Assembly (NCBI GenBank): GCA_958450865.1
Contig: CAUDNY010000001.1
Location: forward strand, 310,001-374,000
Reading direction: 5' to 3'
Source: an uncultured Collinsella sp.
GTDB lineage: Bacteria > Actinomycetota > Coriobacteriia > Coriobacteriales > Coriobacteriaceae
Length of the DNA stretch: 64,000 bases
Shown here: piece by piece, positions 24,386-33,755 of the stretch
How the letters are laid out: each line of letters starts with the position of its first letter
Numbering within the stretch: the stretch's first letter is position 1
Made by a program: the position numbers and the translations under genes
The notes under the pieces: generated by a model
Database searches by the model: none
The model's input: only the letters and a program-made list of their open reading frames with translations
What the model was told of the DNA's origin: nothing

Positions 24386-24414
24386 AGTATACCGCGGGTA
24401 TCGCGGTATCACAA
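24386..24414 (-). promoter_or_regulatory. Promoter of tatA
   Basis: Minus strand: TTGTGA (24409-24414), 17-bp spacer, TATACT (24386-24391), 37 bp before the start codon. The spacer contains a palindrome, ATACCGCG/CGCGGTAT, a possible regulator site. Confidence 0.7.
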
Positions 24415-24420
24415 CAATAG

Positions 24421-24450
24421 AAAAAAAAGGGACCGCAAGAAGCGGTCCCT
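24421..24450 (-). terminator. Terminator after tRNA-Pro
   Basis: GGGACCGCTTCTTGCGGTCCC stem followed by TTTTTTTT on the minus strand, which overlaps the tatA promoter region. Confidence 0.92.
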
Positions 24451-24460
24451 CCTCATGCTC

Positions 24461-24537
24461 TGGTCGGGTTGACTGGATTTGAACCAGCGACCCCTGCGTC
24501 CCGAACGCAGTGCTCTACCAAACTGAGCCACAACCCG
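24461..24537 (-). tRNA. tRNA-Pro (CGG anticodon)
   Basis: Cloverleaf with acceptor CGGGTTG/CAACCCG, anticodon loop TTCGGGA (CGG), encoded CCA. Confidence 0.95.
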
Positions 24538-24586
24538 TTAGCTCGACTATAGTAACAAAGATTTCCGTCGCGTGCTAGAGAAATTT

Positions 24587-25483
24587 TTACTTCTTTGGCA
24601 CTTCGATGCGAACCGTGTTGGGAATGAGCTCCGTCGCGCAGGACCACCAGCCGTTTTGCAGGGCAGCGTCGGCAAGCCTTTCGGCCGTGGCGGCGGTGTC
24701 GCAAATGGCAAACGAGCAGGCGCCCGATCCACACACATCTACAGCAACCGTGCCGTCCTGTTTACGCAGCCAATCGAGAACCGTTTGAATCTGCGGCTCC
24801 ATCTGTGCGGAAATGACGCCCAGGTTGTTATGGATGAGTGCATATGCCGTCTCGGCATCACCGGCACGCAAGGCAGAAGCTATCGCGCCGGGCTTGTCCG
24901 CAGGCACCGGGGCCTCGTCAAAACGTCGATAGGCTTCAATTGTCGAAACGCTTGCCTCGCGCGGCTTGACCAACACGACGGGCGTTGCGGGCAGCACGGG
25001 ATACTCAGTTGCCAGCACGTCTCCCCCACCTACGTAGAACGAAGGGCTCGCGTGCAAAAAGAACGGGACGTCAGCACCAATGCCCCGCGCAATGTCGTCG
25101 AGCGCGGGGTCGGAGCGATCAATTCCCCAGAGCTCCGCCAAGGCGACAATGACCGCGGCCGCATCCGTCGAGGGACCGCCCAAGCCGGCGCACAATGGAA
25201 TGCGCTTCTCAATCGTCACGCAGATGTTTGCCTCGCGGCCATAATGCTCGGCCATAGCAACCGCAGCCCGATACGCCGTATTCTTTTGCATGGGAAAATC
25301 TGATGCCGGAACCGTCTGGACGGTCAGCGCCTGTGCCGGCGTAACCGTTACGGTATCGGAAAGACCGACAGCTGCCATCAGGGAATCGACCCTGTGGTAG
25401 CCGCGGTCATCGCGCTCGGTATGAACCCCCAAGTAGAGGTTAATCTTTGCCGGCGCGGAAAGAGTCAGGGACCGATCGGTCAC
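24587..25483 (-). CDS. ispE: 4-diphosphocytidyl-2-C-methyl-D-erythritol kinase
   Basis: IspE (298 aa), the GHMP kinase of the MEP pathway. APAKINLYLGV near residue 10 is the substrate motif with catalytic Lys/Asp partners. The ATP loop near 95-110 reads IPLCAGLGGPSTDAAAV, where PxGAGLGGGSSNAA is usual; CGSGACSFA near 250 is motif 3. The start is GTG at 25483, eight bases after GAGGAG, and directly follows veg, the Bacillus order. The altered GGG/SS positions in the phosphate loop are conservative. Confidence 0.9.
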   Translation of the reverse strand: MTDRSLTLSAPAKINLYLGVHTERDDRGYHRVDSLMAAVGLSDTVTVTPAQALTVQTVPASDFPMQKNTAYRAAVAMAEHYGREANICVTIEKRIPLCAGLGGPSTDAAAVIVALAELWGIDRSDPALDDIARGIGADVPFFLHASPSFYVGGGDVLATEYPVLPATPVVLVKPREASVSTIEAYRRFDEAPVPADKPGAIASALRAGDAETAYALIHNNLGVISAQMEPQIQTVLDWLRKQDGTVAVDVCGSGACSFAICDTAATAERLADAALQNGWWSCATELIPNTVRIEVPKK

Positions 25484-25485
25484 CG

Positions 25486-25782
25486 CTAGTGCTCCTCGAG
25501 CTGATTGCCGAGCGGGGTAAAGATATGCTCGCCGCTCTCGGGGTCGAACAGCTCGACCTGACCGGTGAGCACATCGATATACTGGTAGGACTGACGCGAC
25601 TTGCGGCCGCGACGCTCGTCGACCTCGACAATGAAGACGGCCGGGTGGACGCTCTTGATGGTGCCCATGCGCTCGACGACGCGGGTACGGCCCATGTTGG
25701 CCTTAACCTTGACGCGATCGCCCACCATATCGGTCAGCTTCTCGTGGATGTCGTCGACGTGATTGACTTCCATCTCTTCCAT
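25486..25782 (-). CDS. veg: Veg family protein
   Basis: A 98-aa protein matching Veg (DUF1021): GDRVKVKANMGRTRVVERMGTI and VHPAVFIVEVDE..RQSYQYIDVLTGQVEL align with Bacillus Veg, a small, abundant SH3-like protein linked to biofilm control and spore outgrowth. It is slightly longer than the 86-aa Bacillus form, with an extended N-terminus. Start 25782 has GGAGG eight bases upstream; an ATG nine bases later is possible. It precedes ispE, as in Bacillus. Confidence 0.85.
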   Translation of the reverse strand: MEEMEVNHVDDIHEKLTDMVGDRVKVKANMGRTRVVERMGTIKSVHPAVFIVEVDERRGRKSRQSYQYIDVLTGQVELFDPESGEHIFTPLGNQLEEH

Positions 25783-25849
25783 GAACAGGGCCTCCAGAAG
25801 GTGCAATTCAAAAAGGGGATAATACCCCTAAGATAGACAAAACTCTAAT

Positions 25850-25879
25850 ACTATAGCACCCTGTTGCGACCACACGCAA
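25850..25879 (-). promoter_or_regulatory. Promoter of veg-ispE
   Basis: Minus strand: TTGCGT (25874-25879), 18-bp spacer, TATAGT (25850-25855). A short AGGGG..CCCC TTTTTT hairpin lies in the leader just before the ribosome site. Confidence 0.6.
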
Positions 25880-25937
25880 GTAGCTAAATAAACCCCGTCC
25901 CAAATACGTACCAGACGACAACCTCGCATGACCAGTT

Positions 25938-25965
25938 GTTACGCGGTTTGGTAAAACCGCGTAAC
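25938..25965. repeat. Hairpin GTTACGCGGTT, copy 2
   Basis: Arms GTTACGCGGTTT/AAACCGCGTAAC with a short loop, touching the dtd stop codon. Same core as the hairpin after lysS. Confidence 0.75.
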
Positions 25966-26412
25966 CTAAAGGTTGTCCGTGTCCAAGACGATGGTGAATG
26001 GGCCGTCGTTGACCAAGTCGACTTTCATATCGGCGCCAAAGATGCCGTGCGCCACGTGTTCGACATCTTGGCGAACGAGCGTCAGGAAGTACTCGTAGAG
26101 CTCGTTGGCGACATCGGGGGCGCCGGCATCCGTAAACGACGGACGGCGGCCGTGGCGGCAGTCGGCAAACAGCGTGAACTGCGACACCACGAGTACCTCG
26201 CCGTCGACATCGGCAAGTGCCAGGTTGGTCTTGCCGTTCTCATCCTCGTTGATACGCAGCCCGCGGAGCTTGCCCCACAGCTTGTCGGCCTCGGCACGCG
26301 TATCGCCATGGCCCACACCCAGCAGCACCAGGTAGCCGCGTCCAATGCGACCCACGCACTCGCCGTCGACCGTCACGCCGGCGTTGAGCACGCGCTGCAC
26401 CACCGCGCGCAC
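25966..26412 (-). CDS. dtd: D-aminoacyl-tRNA deacylase
   Basis: Dtd (148 aa) hydrolyses D-aminoacyl-tRNA (and Gly-tRNA-Ala) for proofreading. MRAVVQRV at the N-terminus, the [17 protein letters not shown] active-site motif near 77-93 and the cross-subunit NDGPFTI motif near the C-terminus (GP motif) are diagnostic. The start is GTG at 26412 after GAGGAG. It begins three bases past the rdgB stop; rph-rdgB-dtd look like an operon. Confidence 0.95.
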   Translation of the reverse strand: MRAVVQRVLNAGVTVDGECVGRIGRGYLVLLGVGHGDTRAEADKLWGKLRGLRINEDENGKTNLALADVDGEVLVVSQFTLFADCRHGRRPSFTDAGAPDVANELYEYFLTLVRQDVEHVAHGIFGADMKVDLVNDGPFTIVLDTDNL

Positions 26413-26415
26413 GGC

Positions 26416-27057
26416 CTACTCCTCGCCCGTCAGTTTGGCGGATAGGTGCTCGAGCGCATGGAATCGATGGCTGATGGCGTTCTTCTCGTCCGCCGTCAGC
26501 TCGGCCATGGTCTTGCCCGGCGTGTCGACCGGCAGGAACAGCGGGTCATAGCCAAAGCCGTGATCGCCGCGCCCCTCGTGTGCGATAGTGCCCTCGCAGG
26601 CGCCCTCACCATAGGTGACCAAACCGTCCGTGTCGATGAGTGCAACGACGCTCATAAAGCGCGCGGTGCGATCCTCGTCGGCCACGCCTTCCAGGTTAAC
26701 GAGCAGCTTGGCGTTGTTGGCGGCATCGTCGCCATGCACGCCCGCATAGCGCGCGCTATACACGCCCGGCTCGCCGTCCAGGGCATCAACGACCAAGCCC
26801 GAATCGTCGGCAATGGCCATGAGCCCCGTCTCCTCGACCGCAGCCTGCGCCTTGATGATGGCGTTCTCCAAAAACGTCGTGCCGTTTTCCTCGGGGTCCT
26901 CAAAATCGCCCAGCTGACCGAGCGCCACAAAGCGTACCTCGGGCATGACCTTGCCCAAAATGACCTCGATCTCGGTGAGCTTATGGGCGTTGCCGGTTGC
27001 CACGACGATGGTCGCCGCCGGGTCGAGGGTGTCGATGTCAATCTTCTCAAGTGCCAT
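26416..27057 (-). CDS. rdgB: XTP/dITP pyrophosphatase (RdgB/HAM1)
   Basis: A 213-aa house-cleaning enzyme that hydrolyses dITP, XTP and related bases to monophosphates. VVATGNAHKLTEIE near 19-31, ENGTTFLENAIIKA, ADDSGLVVDAL, FGYDPLF and KNAISHR are the conserved blocks. The start at 27057 has AAGGAGG upstream. It sits between rph and dtd, a common arrangement (rph-rdgB in Bacillus). Confidence 0.95.
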   Translation of the reverse strand: MALEKIDIDTLDPAATIVVATGNAHKLTEIEVILGKVMPEVRFVALGQLGDFEDPEENGTTFLENAIIKAQAAVEETGLMAIADDSGLVVDALDGEPGVYSARYAGVHGDDAANNAKLLVNLEGVADEDRTARFMSVVALIDTDGLVTYGEGACEGTIAHEGRGDHGFGYDPLFLPVDTPGKTMAELTADEKNAISHRFHALEHLSAKLTGEE

Positions 27058-27164
27058 AGCTGGCCTCCTTGTCTCTATAGCAATGCCGTGTTGAGGACGA
27101 CGAGGACCTCGGCCTCTCTCCCCTCTCAATCAACGGCAGTCTTATACTTCGACGTTTTCCCAGA

Positions 27165-27205
27165 TAAAACCTACCAAAATAAACCTGTCCCTTTTTGGTA
27201 GGTTA
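27165..27205. repeat. Dispersed hairpin with GGGACAGG loop, copy 2
   Basis: AACCTACCAAAA pairs with TTTTTGGTAGGTT; the loop reads GGGACAGG on the minus strand. It overlaps the rph stop region. Confidence 0.65.
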
Positions 27206-27928
27206 GGCGAGGGCTTGGCGCTGGAGCTCGATGAGCTCGGCGATACCCTTGTCGCCCAGGTCGAGCAGGGCGTTGAGGCGTTTGCGGTCGAAGGGCGCCT
27301 GCTCGCCAGTGCCCTGGAGCTCGATCATCTCACCAGTGTCGGTGGCGACGAGGTTCATGTCGACCTCGGCATGGCTGTCCTCGGAATAATCCAAGTCGAG
27401 CAGAGTGTTGCCGTCGACAACGCCCATGGAGATGGCAGCCACCTGGCCGATAAGCGGGATGCGCTCGATCTTGCCCGCCTCGACCCACATGGCGAGGGCG
27501 TCGTGCAGCGCCACCCAGGCGCCGGTGATGCTCGCTGTACGCGTGCCGCCATCGGCCTGAATCACATCGCAGTCGACGGTGACGGTGTACTCGCCGAGCG
27601 CCTTCATGTTGACGACGGTACGCAGGCTGCGGCCAATGAGGCGCTCGATCTCCATGGAGCGGCCCTTGCGGTTGGCGTGCTCGCGCTTGCAGCGCTTGCC
27701 GGTCGACGCCGGCAGCATGGCGTATTCCGCGGTCACCCAGCCGGCCTTAGCTCCCTTTCGCCAGCCCGGCACGCCCTCCTCGATAGTGGCGGCGCACAGC
27801 ACGCGCGTGTCACCGAACTCGGCCAGACACGAGCCGTGAGCGTGCTTCATGACGCCACGGGTGAGCTTAACGGGGCGCAACTCGTTGGCGGCGCGACCGT
27901 TGGCGCGGTTGACCTGCATGTACTCCAT
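27203..27928 (-). CDS. rph: Ribonuclease PH
   Basis: RNase PH (241 aa), a phosphorolytic 3'-5' exonuclease that trims tRNA 3' ends. Motifs [20 protein letters not shown] near 32-51, [14 protein letters not shown], the RLIGRSLR phosphate-binding Arg motif, and [19 protein letters not shown] are all present. The start follows AAAGGA. murI lies upstream, rdgB downstream; Bacillus has racE-gerM-rph-rdgB. Confidence 0.96.
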   Translation of the reverse strand: MEYMQVNRANGRAANELRPVKLTRGVMKHAHGSCLAEFGDTRVLCAATIEEGVPGWRKGAKAGWVTAEYAMLPASTGKRCKREHANRKGRSMEIERLIGRSLRTVVNMKALGEYTVTVDCDVIQADGGTRTASITGAWVALHDALAMWVEAGKIERIPLIGQVAAISMGVVDGNTLLDLDYSEDSHAEVDMNLVATDTGEMIELQGTGEQAPFDRKRLNALLDLGDKGIAELIELQRQALA

Positions 27929-27982
27929 AGAAATTTCCTTTCGGCAAAAGATGTGGCGAAGGCTCTGGCAGCTGCCTTACAT

Positions 27983-28867
27983 CTATTTCAGCTCATCGAT
28001 ATCGATATGTTCGATGCTCTTGAGCGGCTGACCAAAGATAAAGCTGCCCGCCACCGCAAACTCGGCAATGTTATCGGCCGTCGTGGCAAAACGATGCTGC
28101 GGCTCGGCGGCGTCGCCCGCCAGCTGCTCGCGGCGCGTGAGGATATCGGTCAGCTCGCGCGTGGTCTCCTCGGCGGAACTCACGACGCGCACCCCAGGCC
28201 CCAGCGCATGGCGGATAGGTCCCACCAACAGCGGAAAATGCGTACAGCCGAGCACCACGGTATCGATGCCGTGGTCGCGCAGCGGCTCAACCGTGGCACC
28301 CACCAGCGCACGCACGGCAGGCGTATCGAAGATGTCCTCGTTCTCAAGCCACTGTTCCTGCAGATGTGCACCCGAGGCGAGCTCGTGTTCGACAACCTCG
28401 ACAAAGCTCGAGGCTGGACAGCCGTATACATCGACGCCGGCATCCAGGTCCTGAATGGCGCGCGTATAGGCGCCCGAGCGAATAGTGAGGTTGGTGGCGA
28501 GCACGCCCACGCGACGCGTACGCGTGCTGTTGATTGCCGCACGGGCACCCGGCGCGATCACACCGATCACGGGAACGTCGAGCACCTGCTGGGCCAGACG
28601 CAAGGCCGCAGCGGTCGCCGTGTTGCAGGCGATGACCATAATCTTGACGTCGTGCTTCGAAAGCCAACGACCCGCCTGCAACGCAAACGAGCGCACTTCA
28701 TCCTCGGTGCGCGTGCCGTAGGGGCAGCGCTTGGTGTCGCCAAAGTAGTAGACGGACTCGTGCGGCAGCGCCGTCGCGATGGCGCGCGCAACCGTCAGAC
28801 CGCCCAAACCAGAATCGAACACGCCAATCGGGCGCGTGTCGCCTGCCGGATTCTCGATATCGGACAT
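27983..28867 (-). CDS. murI: Glutamate racemase
   Basis: MurI (294 aa) makes D-Glu for peptidoglycan. IGVFDSGLGGLTV near 14-26 is the N-terminal motif; the two catalytic Cys are in VIACNTATAAAL near 80 and VVLGCTHFPLL near 207. The length is slightly above average. The ribosome site GAGG lies close to the ATG. It forms a cluster with the HAD phosphatase and murE upstream and rph downstream. Confidence 0.94.
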   Translation of the reverse strand: MSDIENPAGDTRPIGVFDSGLGGLTVARAIATALPHESVYYFGDTKRCPYGTRTEDEVRSFALQAGRWLSKHDVKIMVIACNTATAAALRLAQQVLDVPVIGVIAPGARAAINSTRTRRVGVLATNLTIRSGAYTRAIQDLDAGVDVYGCPASSFVEVVEHELASGAHLQEQWLENEDIFDTPAVRALVGATVEPLRDHGIDTVVLGCTHFPLLVGPIRHALGPGVRVVSSAEETTRELTDILTRREQLAGDAAEPQHRFATTADNIAEFAVAGSFIFGQPLKSIEHIDIDELK

Positions 28868-28918
28868 TACCTCACCAGTCTCTCTCGAAAAGACATGTCC
28901 AAGTGCGGCGGCGGCGCG

Positions 28919-29830
28919 CTACGAACGCGCCGCGACCAGCAGCTCTGCCGTCGCCGCCCAACCGTCGACAATTTTGCCACGCGTAACGAAAGCGTTCTCG
29001 CAAGCAGCCAGGAACTCGGGCGCGCCGGCGCTCGTCAGGCCATTCTCGACCAGGCAGAACGTGCCCACGTGATCGGCCATGTAGAAGTCGGACTCGGAAT
29101 CGCCGAGCGCCAACGTCTCCTCGCGCTCGATCCCCAGGTGCTCGCAGAAGTGCGCAATGGCGACGCCTTTGTTGAGGCCCGCGGGGTTGATGTTGAATGC
29201 GCGACCGTCCTCGACGCGATCGAGCTCGAGCGTCGTCGGCTTGGACAGATGCGTCAGGTGACCGTTACAGGCCCACACCAGGCCGCAGCCGGCCTCGTCC
29301 AGGATGGCCTGGACCTCATTGTCGGGCACATCGCCGCGCATGCCGACGGTGACCTCGCGGTACTTGTAGCCGGTCGACATGTCGTTGTGATACTCGATCT
29401 TGTGCGGCCAGCGGGCAAGGATCTTCTCGCACACGCCGGTCTGCTCGATCACCTGGTGCGGAGTAAGGCCGCAGACGGGGTCGTAAGGCATGTCGCCGGT
29501 CAGATACTCCCAATCGTTGGCCTTGAGGTCGTACATAACCAGGCCGCCCATCTCACCAATGTAGGAGTTGAGGCCGAGCACGCGCGCGTCCTCGTGGATC
29601 ATGGTACGGTTGCGGCCCGAGGTGGGAACCACCTGAATGCCAGCACGAGCGAGCGCCACGACGGCCTCGACGAGTTTGGTCGAGGGGTTGCCGTCGTTGT
29701 CGCGCAGCACGCACGAGCCGGGTGCAAGCATCGTGGCATCCAGGTCGGTAAAGACGTATTTGACCTTGGCCAAGCGCTCGCGCATCTCGCCCGAAAGCTC
29801 AGCGACGGTCGGCAGGGTATTGTGGGACAT
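28919..29830 (-). CDS. HAD-superfamily (Cof-type) phosphatase
   Basis: A 303-aa cytosolic HAD phosphatase. The nucleophile motif VFTDLDATML (DxDxT) lies near residue 28, motif II VPTSGRNR near 68, motif III Lys near NKGVAIAHF, and motif IV LALGDSESDFYMADH near 245. The large insert before motif III is a C2-type cap, as in Cof sugar phosphatases. The start at 29830 (MSHNTL) has GGAG upstream. The position between murE and murI does not define its substrate, which stays unknown. Confidence 0.85.
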   Translation of the reverse strand: MSHNTLPTVAELSGEMRERLAKVKYVFTDLDATMLAPGSCVLRDNDGNPSTKLVEAVVALARAGIQVVPTSGRNRTMIHEDARVLGLNSYIGEMGGLVMYDLKANDWEYLTGDMPYDPVCGLTPHQVIEQTGVCEKILARWPHKIEYHNDMSTGYKYREVTVGMRGDVPDNEVQAILDEAGCGLVWACNGHLTHLSKPTTLELDRVEDGRAFNINPAGLNKGVAIAHFCEHLGIEREETLALGDSESDFYMADHVGTFCLVENGLTSAGAPEFLAACENAFVTRGKIVDGWAATAELLVAARS

Positions 29831-29937
29831 GGTTACTCCGTTTACGTAGAAGGGTTTGGACTTGGACGGCATGTTTTGATTGAGGGAACACGCTTATGGC
29901 GACAGCGCACTCAGGGCGCCGCCGCCATCATGGTTCA

Positions 29938-31500
29938 TTAGTCAAACTGGGTAACATCGATTAGGCGATTGGCCAGCGAAAGGTCGCTCTCGATGGGCAC
30001 GAACTCATCGCCCACGTGCATGAGCTCCTCGTCACCCTTTGCCAGCAGCAAGACAATAGTGGGAGCATCGGGGTTGACGTACTCCTCGCGCGCCGCCTTG
30101 AACGCCGCATGCACAGCGGCTTCGCGGTCGAGGATGATCTTGTTCGGCGTATCGTCGGGAACATGCTCGGCAAGCTCGCGACAGACCTTCATCGGGTCCT
30201 CGTGAGCTGGATCCTCGTTCGTAAAGATCATCAGGTCGGAATACGGTGCGGCCTCGCGTGGCAATTGCTCGCGGCGCTCCTGCGCCTTGCCGCCGGCGGC
30301 GCCAAACAGCGCAATGACGGGGCTAGCGGGAAACGCGCGCTTGACCGACGAGAAAAGCGAACGGAACGAAAGCTGGTTGTGCGCATAGTCAACGACGCAG
30401 ATCACGCGGCCGTCCTTCGACTCCACGACCTCCATGCGGCCCGGCACACGCAGTTTGGAGAGGCCCTTCTTGATAGCCTCGATACCGATGCCGATCTCGC
30501 GCGCAGCGGCGATAGCGACCAGCGCGTTTTCCACGTTAAAGTCGCCCGCGATACCCAGCAGGACCTTCTCCCCCGCCTCGGGCTCGTCGGCGCTCATGCC
30601 GTGCAAGTTGAACTCGATGTTAAAGCCGAGCATGCGGACATCGCTCGCCCACAGGCTTGCCTCGGGATGCTCGACGCCAACGGTCACCAAGCGCTCGGCC
30701 GTCGACGCTGCCTCTAGCACACGGTCAACCTCATCGGTGCCCAGATTCACCACGGCGGTCTTTGCCTGGTCAAAGATCCTAAGCTTGCTCTCAAAATAAT
30801 CCTCAAACGTGGGGTGTTCGATCGGCGAGATGTGGTCGCGGCCGATGTTGAGGAAGCACGCCACGTCAAACGGCAGATTCTCGACGCGTTGGTACTTGAG
30901 CGCCTGGCTCGAGACCTCCATGACCATGGACTGGCGACCGGACGTGCGGCAGTTGGCGATATGGCGCCAAACCTCGGGGGCCTCGGGCGTGGTGTTGGTG
31001 CTCTCGTAGCACTCGATACCATCGTCGGTACTCACCGAGCCGATCATGCCGCAGGACTCGCCCGCCGCCTTGATGATGGACTGGAGCATAAAAGCGGCCG
31101 TGGTCTTTCCCTTGGTGCCGGTGATGCCCACGATCTTGACGTCGTGGTCGGGACGGTCGTAGACCTCCGGCGGCAACAGGGCCATGGCCGTGCGAACACT
31201 ATCAACAACCAGCATCGCAGCACCGCTCTCCTGCGCCAGCGGCTCCAGAGACTCGACCAGCGACTCCTCGCACACAAATGCGACGGCGCCCGCATCGAGC
31301 GCCATGCTCAAAAACGCGGGCTTAAAGGCAGCACCTTTGCAAAAGAATACGTCACCTGCCGAGACCGCGCGCGAATCAAACGAGCAGCCGGTCACGGCGC
31401 GCTCGTCAACCTGCTCTGATGCGCGCAGCTCGCCGCACACATCGAGAAGCTTGGCAAGCGTATCGACCGTGGTCACGGTCGCGGAATCCGAATGGTGCAT
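29938..31500 (-). CDS. murE: UDP-N-acetylmuramyl-tripeptide synthetase MurE
   Basis: A 520-aa Mur ligase that adds the third amino acid to UDP-MurNAc-dipeptide. The ATP loop GITGTKGKTT lies near 123-132, with TTPEAPE, a carbamylated-Lys region (FESKLRIFDQ) and DYAHN near 375. The C-terminal position where DAP-specific enzymes carry DNPR reads TNEDPAHEDP, so a DAP substrate is not supported; Lys or ornithine is more likely. The start has AAAGGTG upstream. Confidence 0.9.
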   Translation of the reverse strand: MHHSDSATVTTVDTLAKLLDVCGELRASEQVDERAVTGCSFDSRAVSAGDVFFCKGAAFKPAFLSMALDAGAVAFVCEESLVESLEPLAQESGAAMLVVDSVRTAMALLPPEVYDRPDHDVKIVGITGTKGKTTAAFMLQSIIKAAGESCGMIGSVSTDDGIECYESTNTTPEAPEVWRHIANCRTSGRQSMVMEVSSQALKYQRVENLPFDVACFLNIGRDHISPIEHPTFEDYFESKLRIFDQAKTAVVNLGTDEVDRVLEAASTAERLVTVGVEHPEASLWASDVRMLGFNIEFNLHGMSADEPEAGEKVLLGIAGDFNVENALVAIAAAREIGIGIEAIKKGLSKLRVPGRMEVVESKDGRVICVVDYAHNQLSFRSLFSSVKRAFPASPVIALFGAAGGKAQERREQLPREAAPYSDLMIFTNEDPAHEDPMKVCRELAEHVPDDTPNKIILDREAAVHAAFKAAREEYVNPDAPTIVLLLAKGDEELMHVGDEFVPIESDLSLANRLIDVTQFD

Positions 31501-31560
31501 CTTTCACCTTTCTCAGCCATTTGGCAGGGACGGTTTTATAGTAACTGAAACGCACCCACG

Positions 31561-31587
31561 CAAAAACGGCTCCCGGAGGAGCCGTTA
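31561..31587 (-). terminator. Terminator after asnB
   Basis: AACGGCTCCTCCGGGAGCCGTT stem followed by TTTGCG on the minus strand. Confidence 0.88.
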
Positions 31588-31611
31588 CGCGCAGGCGTTC
31601 GTAAGCCGAGG

Positions 31612-33492
31612 CTAGGCAGCCTGAACAGCGGGCTGGTCCTCGTCGATAAAGAAGCGCTTGTACCACACTAGGAACACGAGCGGCGTATAGATCTTGCGCT
31701 GGAAATCGCCCTTGCCCGCAAAGTGCAGATCGAGCAGGTGCATGAGCTCGCCGGTATTGAAGAACTCGCTTGCCCACGGCGCGGTGAAGTACTCCTTGAC
31801 ATAGTCGTACCACTTTTGCTCGCGCAGCCAGTAGACAATCGGCACCGGGAAGCCCACCTTGGGACGGGTGGCCCACTCATCGGGCAGCGACTTGTTGGCA
31901 GCGTGGCGGAGTACCTGCTTGTTGCCGTTCTCGTTGATGCGGTAGCGATCGGGAATGTGCTCGGCGAACTCCATGACTTTGCGGTCCAGGAAGGGCACGC
32001 GCAGCTCCAGCGAGTGCGCCATGCACATCTTGTCGGCCTTGAGCAGAATGTCGCCCGGGAGCCACATGTTCATGTCCAGGTACTGCTTCTTGACCAGTTC
32101 GGGCTGACCCTTCACGCGTGCGTAGATGGGTGCAGCGAGCTCGAAGGCGCCGTCGCCGGTGTTGTACTCGGGCTTGAGCACGCCGTCGACCTCGCGCTCC
32201 GGCCATACCAGAGCCTGTCCCAGGAACGACTTCTCGGGGATCTCGGCACCCTTGACCAGGAAGTTATGTCCCTTGAAGTACGGCATATGCAGCGCCAGGT
32301 TACCGAGCGCGCGACGGATGGGCAGCGGCACCATCTTTTTGTACTTGCGCACCGGGACCGTATCCTCGTAGTAGGCGTAGCCGCCAAAGAGTTCGTCGGC
32401 GCCTTCGCCCGAAAGCACGACGGTAACGTCCTTGCGGGCCATCTCGGCCAAGAACCACAGCGGCACGGAAGACAGGTTGGACTGCGGCTCGTCCATGTGA
32501 TACTGGATGTCCTCGAGCGCACCGAAGAACTCGTCGGCGGTGATCATCTTGCGAACGTTCTCGACGCCGAGCTTATCGGAAAGCTCCTTGGCGTAGTTGG
32601 TCTCGTTGAAATTCTTGTAGTCAAAGCCCACCGAGAAGGTCTTGTCGGGCATAAGGCAAGCGGCGATGTAGCTGGAGTCGACGCCACCGGAGAGGAACGA
32701 CGCGACCTTGACATCGGCGATGCGATGGGCCTCGACGCTCTCGTGCACGACCTCGTCCAGCTCGTCGACATACTCTTCGAACGGCTTCTCGACGGCAGAG
32801 TAATCGCAATCCCAGTAGCGCTCGATGTTCATCTTGCCGGTCGGGATATCGACGGTAAAGTAGTGCGCCGGCGGCAGCTTGTAGACACCCTCGAAGAAGG
32901 TCTCCTCAGTCGCCGAATACTGCAGCGTCATGTACGGACGCAGAGCCTTTTTGTTGACCGCCTTGTGGAAGTGCGGGTAGTCCAGGAAGCTCTTGATCTC
33001 GGAACCAAAGAGCACGCCCGGAGCGCCGTCGCCCGCATCGGCCATGGGATAGTAGTAAAGCGGCTTGATGCCAAAGATGTCGCGGGCGCCAAAAAGCTTG
33101 TTCTTCTTTTTGTCCCAGATGACGAAGGCGTACATACCGCGCAGGCGATCGAGGACGGCCTCGCCCCACTCCTCGTAGCCGTGCAGGAGGCTCTCGGTGT
33201 CGGCGCCGCAGTGGAACTTGTAGCCCTTGGCCTCGAGCTCGGAACGGAGTTCTTGGAAGTTGTAGATCTCGCCGTTGAAGACAATGACGACGCTGCCGTC
33301 CTCGTTGGCCATGGGTTGAGCGCCGGCCTCGGTCAGGTCGAGGATCGACAGGCGGCGGAAGCCCAGGGCAACGCGGCCGTCGATAAACTGACCGCCCATG
33401 TCGGGACCGCGATGGACGATGCGGTCCATCATCTTGGTGAGCACCTCGGATTGGTTATCCGTCCCACCGACAAAACCAACAAAACCGCACAT
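31612..33492 (-). CDS. asnB: Asparagine synthase (glutamine-hydrolysing)
   Basis: A 626-aa AsnB. Cys2 (MCGFVGF) is the glutaminase nucleophile of the Ntn domain (about 1-200; FNGEIYNFQEL, GADTESLLHGYEEWG). The synthetase domain has the pyrophosphate loop ASFLSGGVDSSYIA near 255 and VVLSGEGADELFGGY. It converts Asp, Gln and ATP to Asn. The start follows GAGGGG. Monocistronic, with its own terminator. Confidence 0.95.
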   Translation of the reverse strand: MCGFVGFVGGTDNQSEVLTKMMDRIVHRGPDMGGQFIDGRVALGFRRLSILDLTEAGAQPMANEDGSVVIVFNGEIYNFQELRSELEAKGYKFHCGADTESLLHGYEEWGEAVLDRLRGMYAFVIWDKKKNKLFGARDIFGIKPLYYYPMADAGDGAPGVLFGSEIKSFLDYPHFHKAVNKKALRPYMTLQYSATEETFFEGVYKLPPAHYFTVDIPTGKMNIERYWDCDYSAVEKPFEEYVDELDEVVHESVEAHRIADVKVASFLSGGVDSSYIAACLMPDKTFSVGFDYKNFNETNYAKELSDKLGVENVRKMITADEFFGALEDIQYHMDEPQSNLSSVPLWFLAEMARKDVTVVLSGEGADELFGGYAYYEDTVPVRKYKKMVPLPIRRALGNLALHMPYFKGHNFLVKGAEIPEKSFLGQALVWPEREVDGVLKPEYNTGDGAFELAAPIYARVKGQPELVKKQYLDMNMWLPGDILLKADKMCMAHSLELRVPFLDRKVMEFAEHIPDRYRINENGNKQVLRHAANKSLPDEWATRPKVGFPVPIVYWLREQKWYDYVKEYFTAPWASEFFNTGELMHLLDLHFAGKGDFQRKIYTPLVFLVWYKRFFIDEDQPAVQAA

Positions 33493-33679
33493 ATACTATC
33501 CCCTCTGCTGTTGCTGGGCATCAAATCGAATCAGTAGCTTTTGAGTATACCCGAGGGCGTAAAGAGGGGCGGAATGTTCAGGCAATCTCAACTGAATCAG
33601 CTCCGCGCCGACACGCGCCAGTTACCTTTAATGGATATGAGATGAATGAGGCGATTGTTTTGCTATACTCTCTCCGCAC

Positions 33680-33755
33680 GGGCGATTGGCGCAACGGTTA
33701 GCGCAGGTGCTTTACACGCACAAGGCTGGGGGTTCGAATCCCTCATCGCCCACCA
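33680..33755 (+). tRNA. tRNA-Val (TAC anticodon)
   Basis: Cloverleaf with acceptor GGGCGAT/ATCGCCC, anticodon loop TTTACAC (TAC) and encoded CCA. A -10-like TATACT lies about 15 bp upstream. Its 3' end is duplicated at 33925. Confidence 0.93.
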
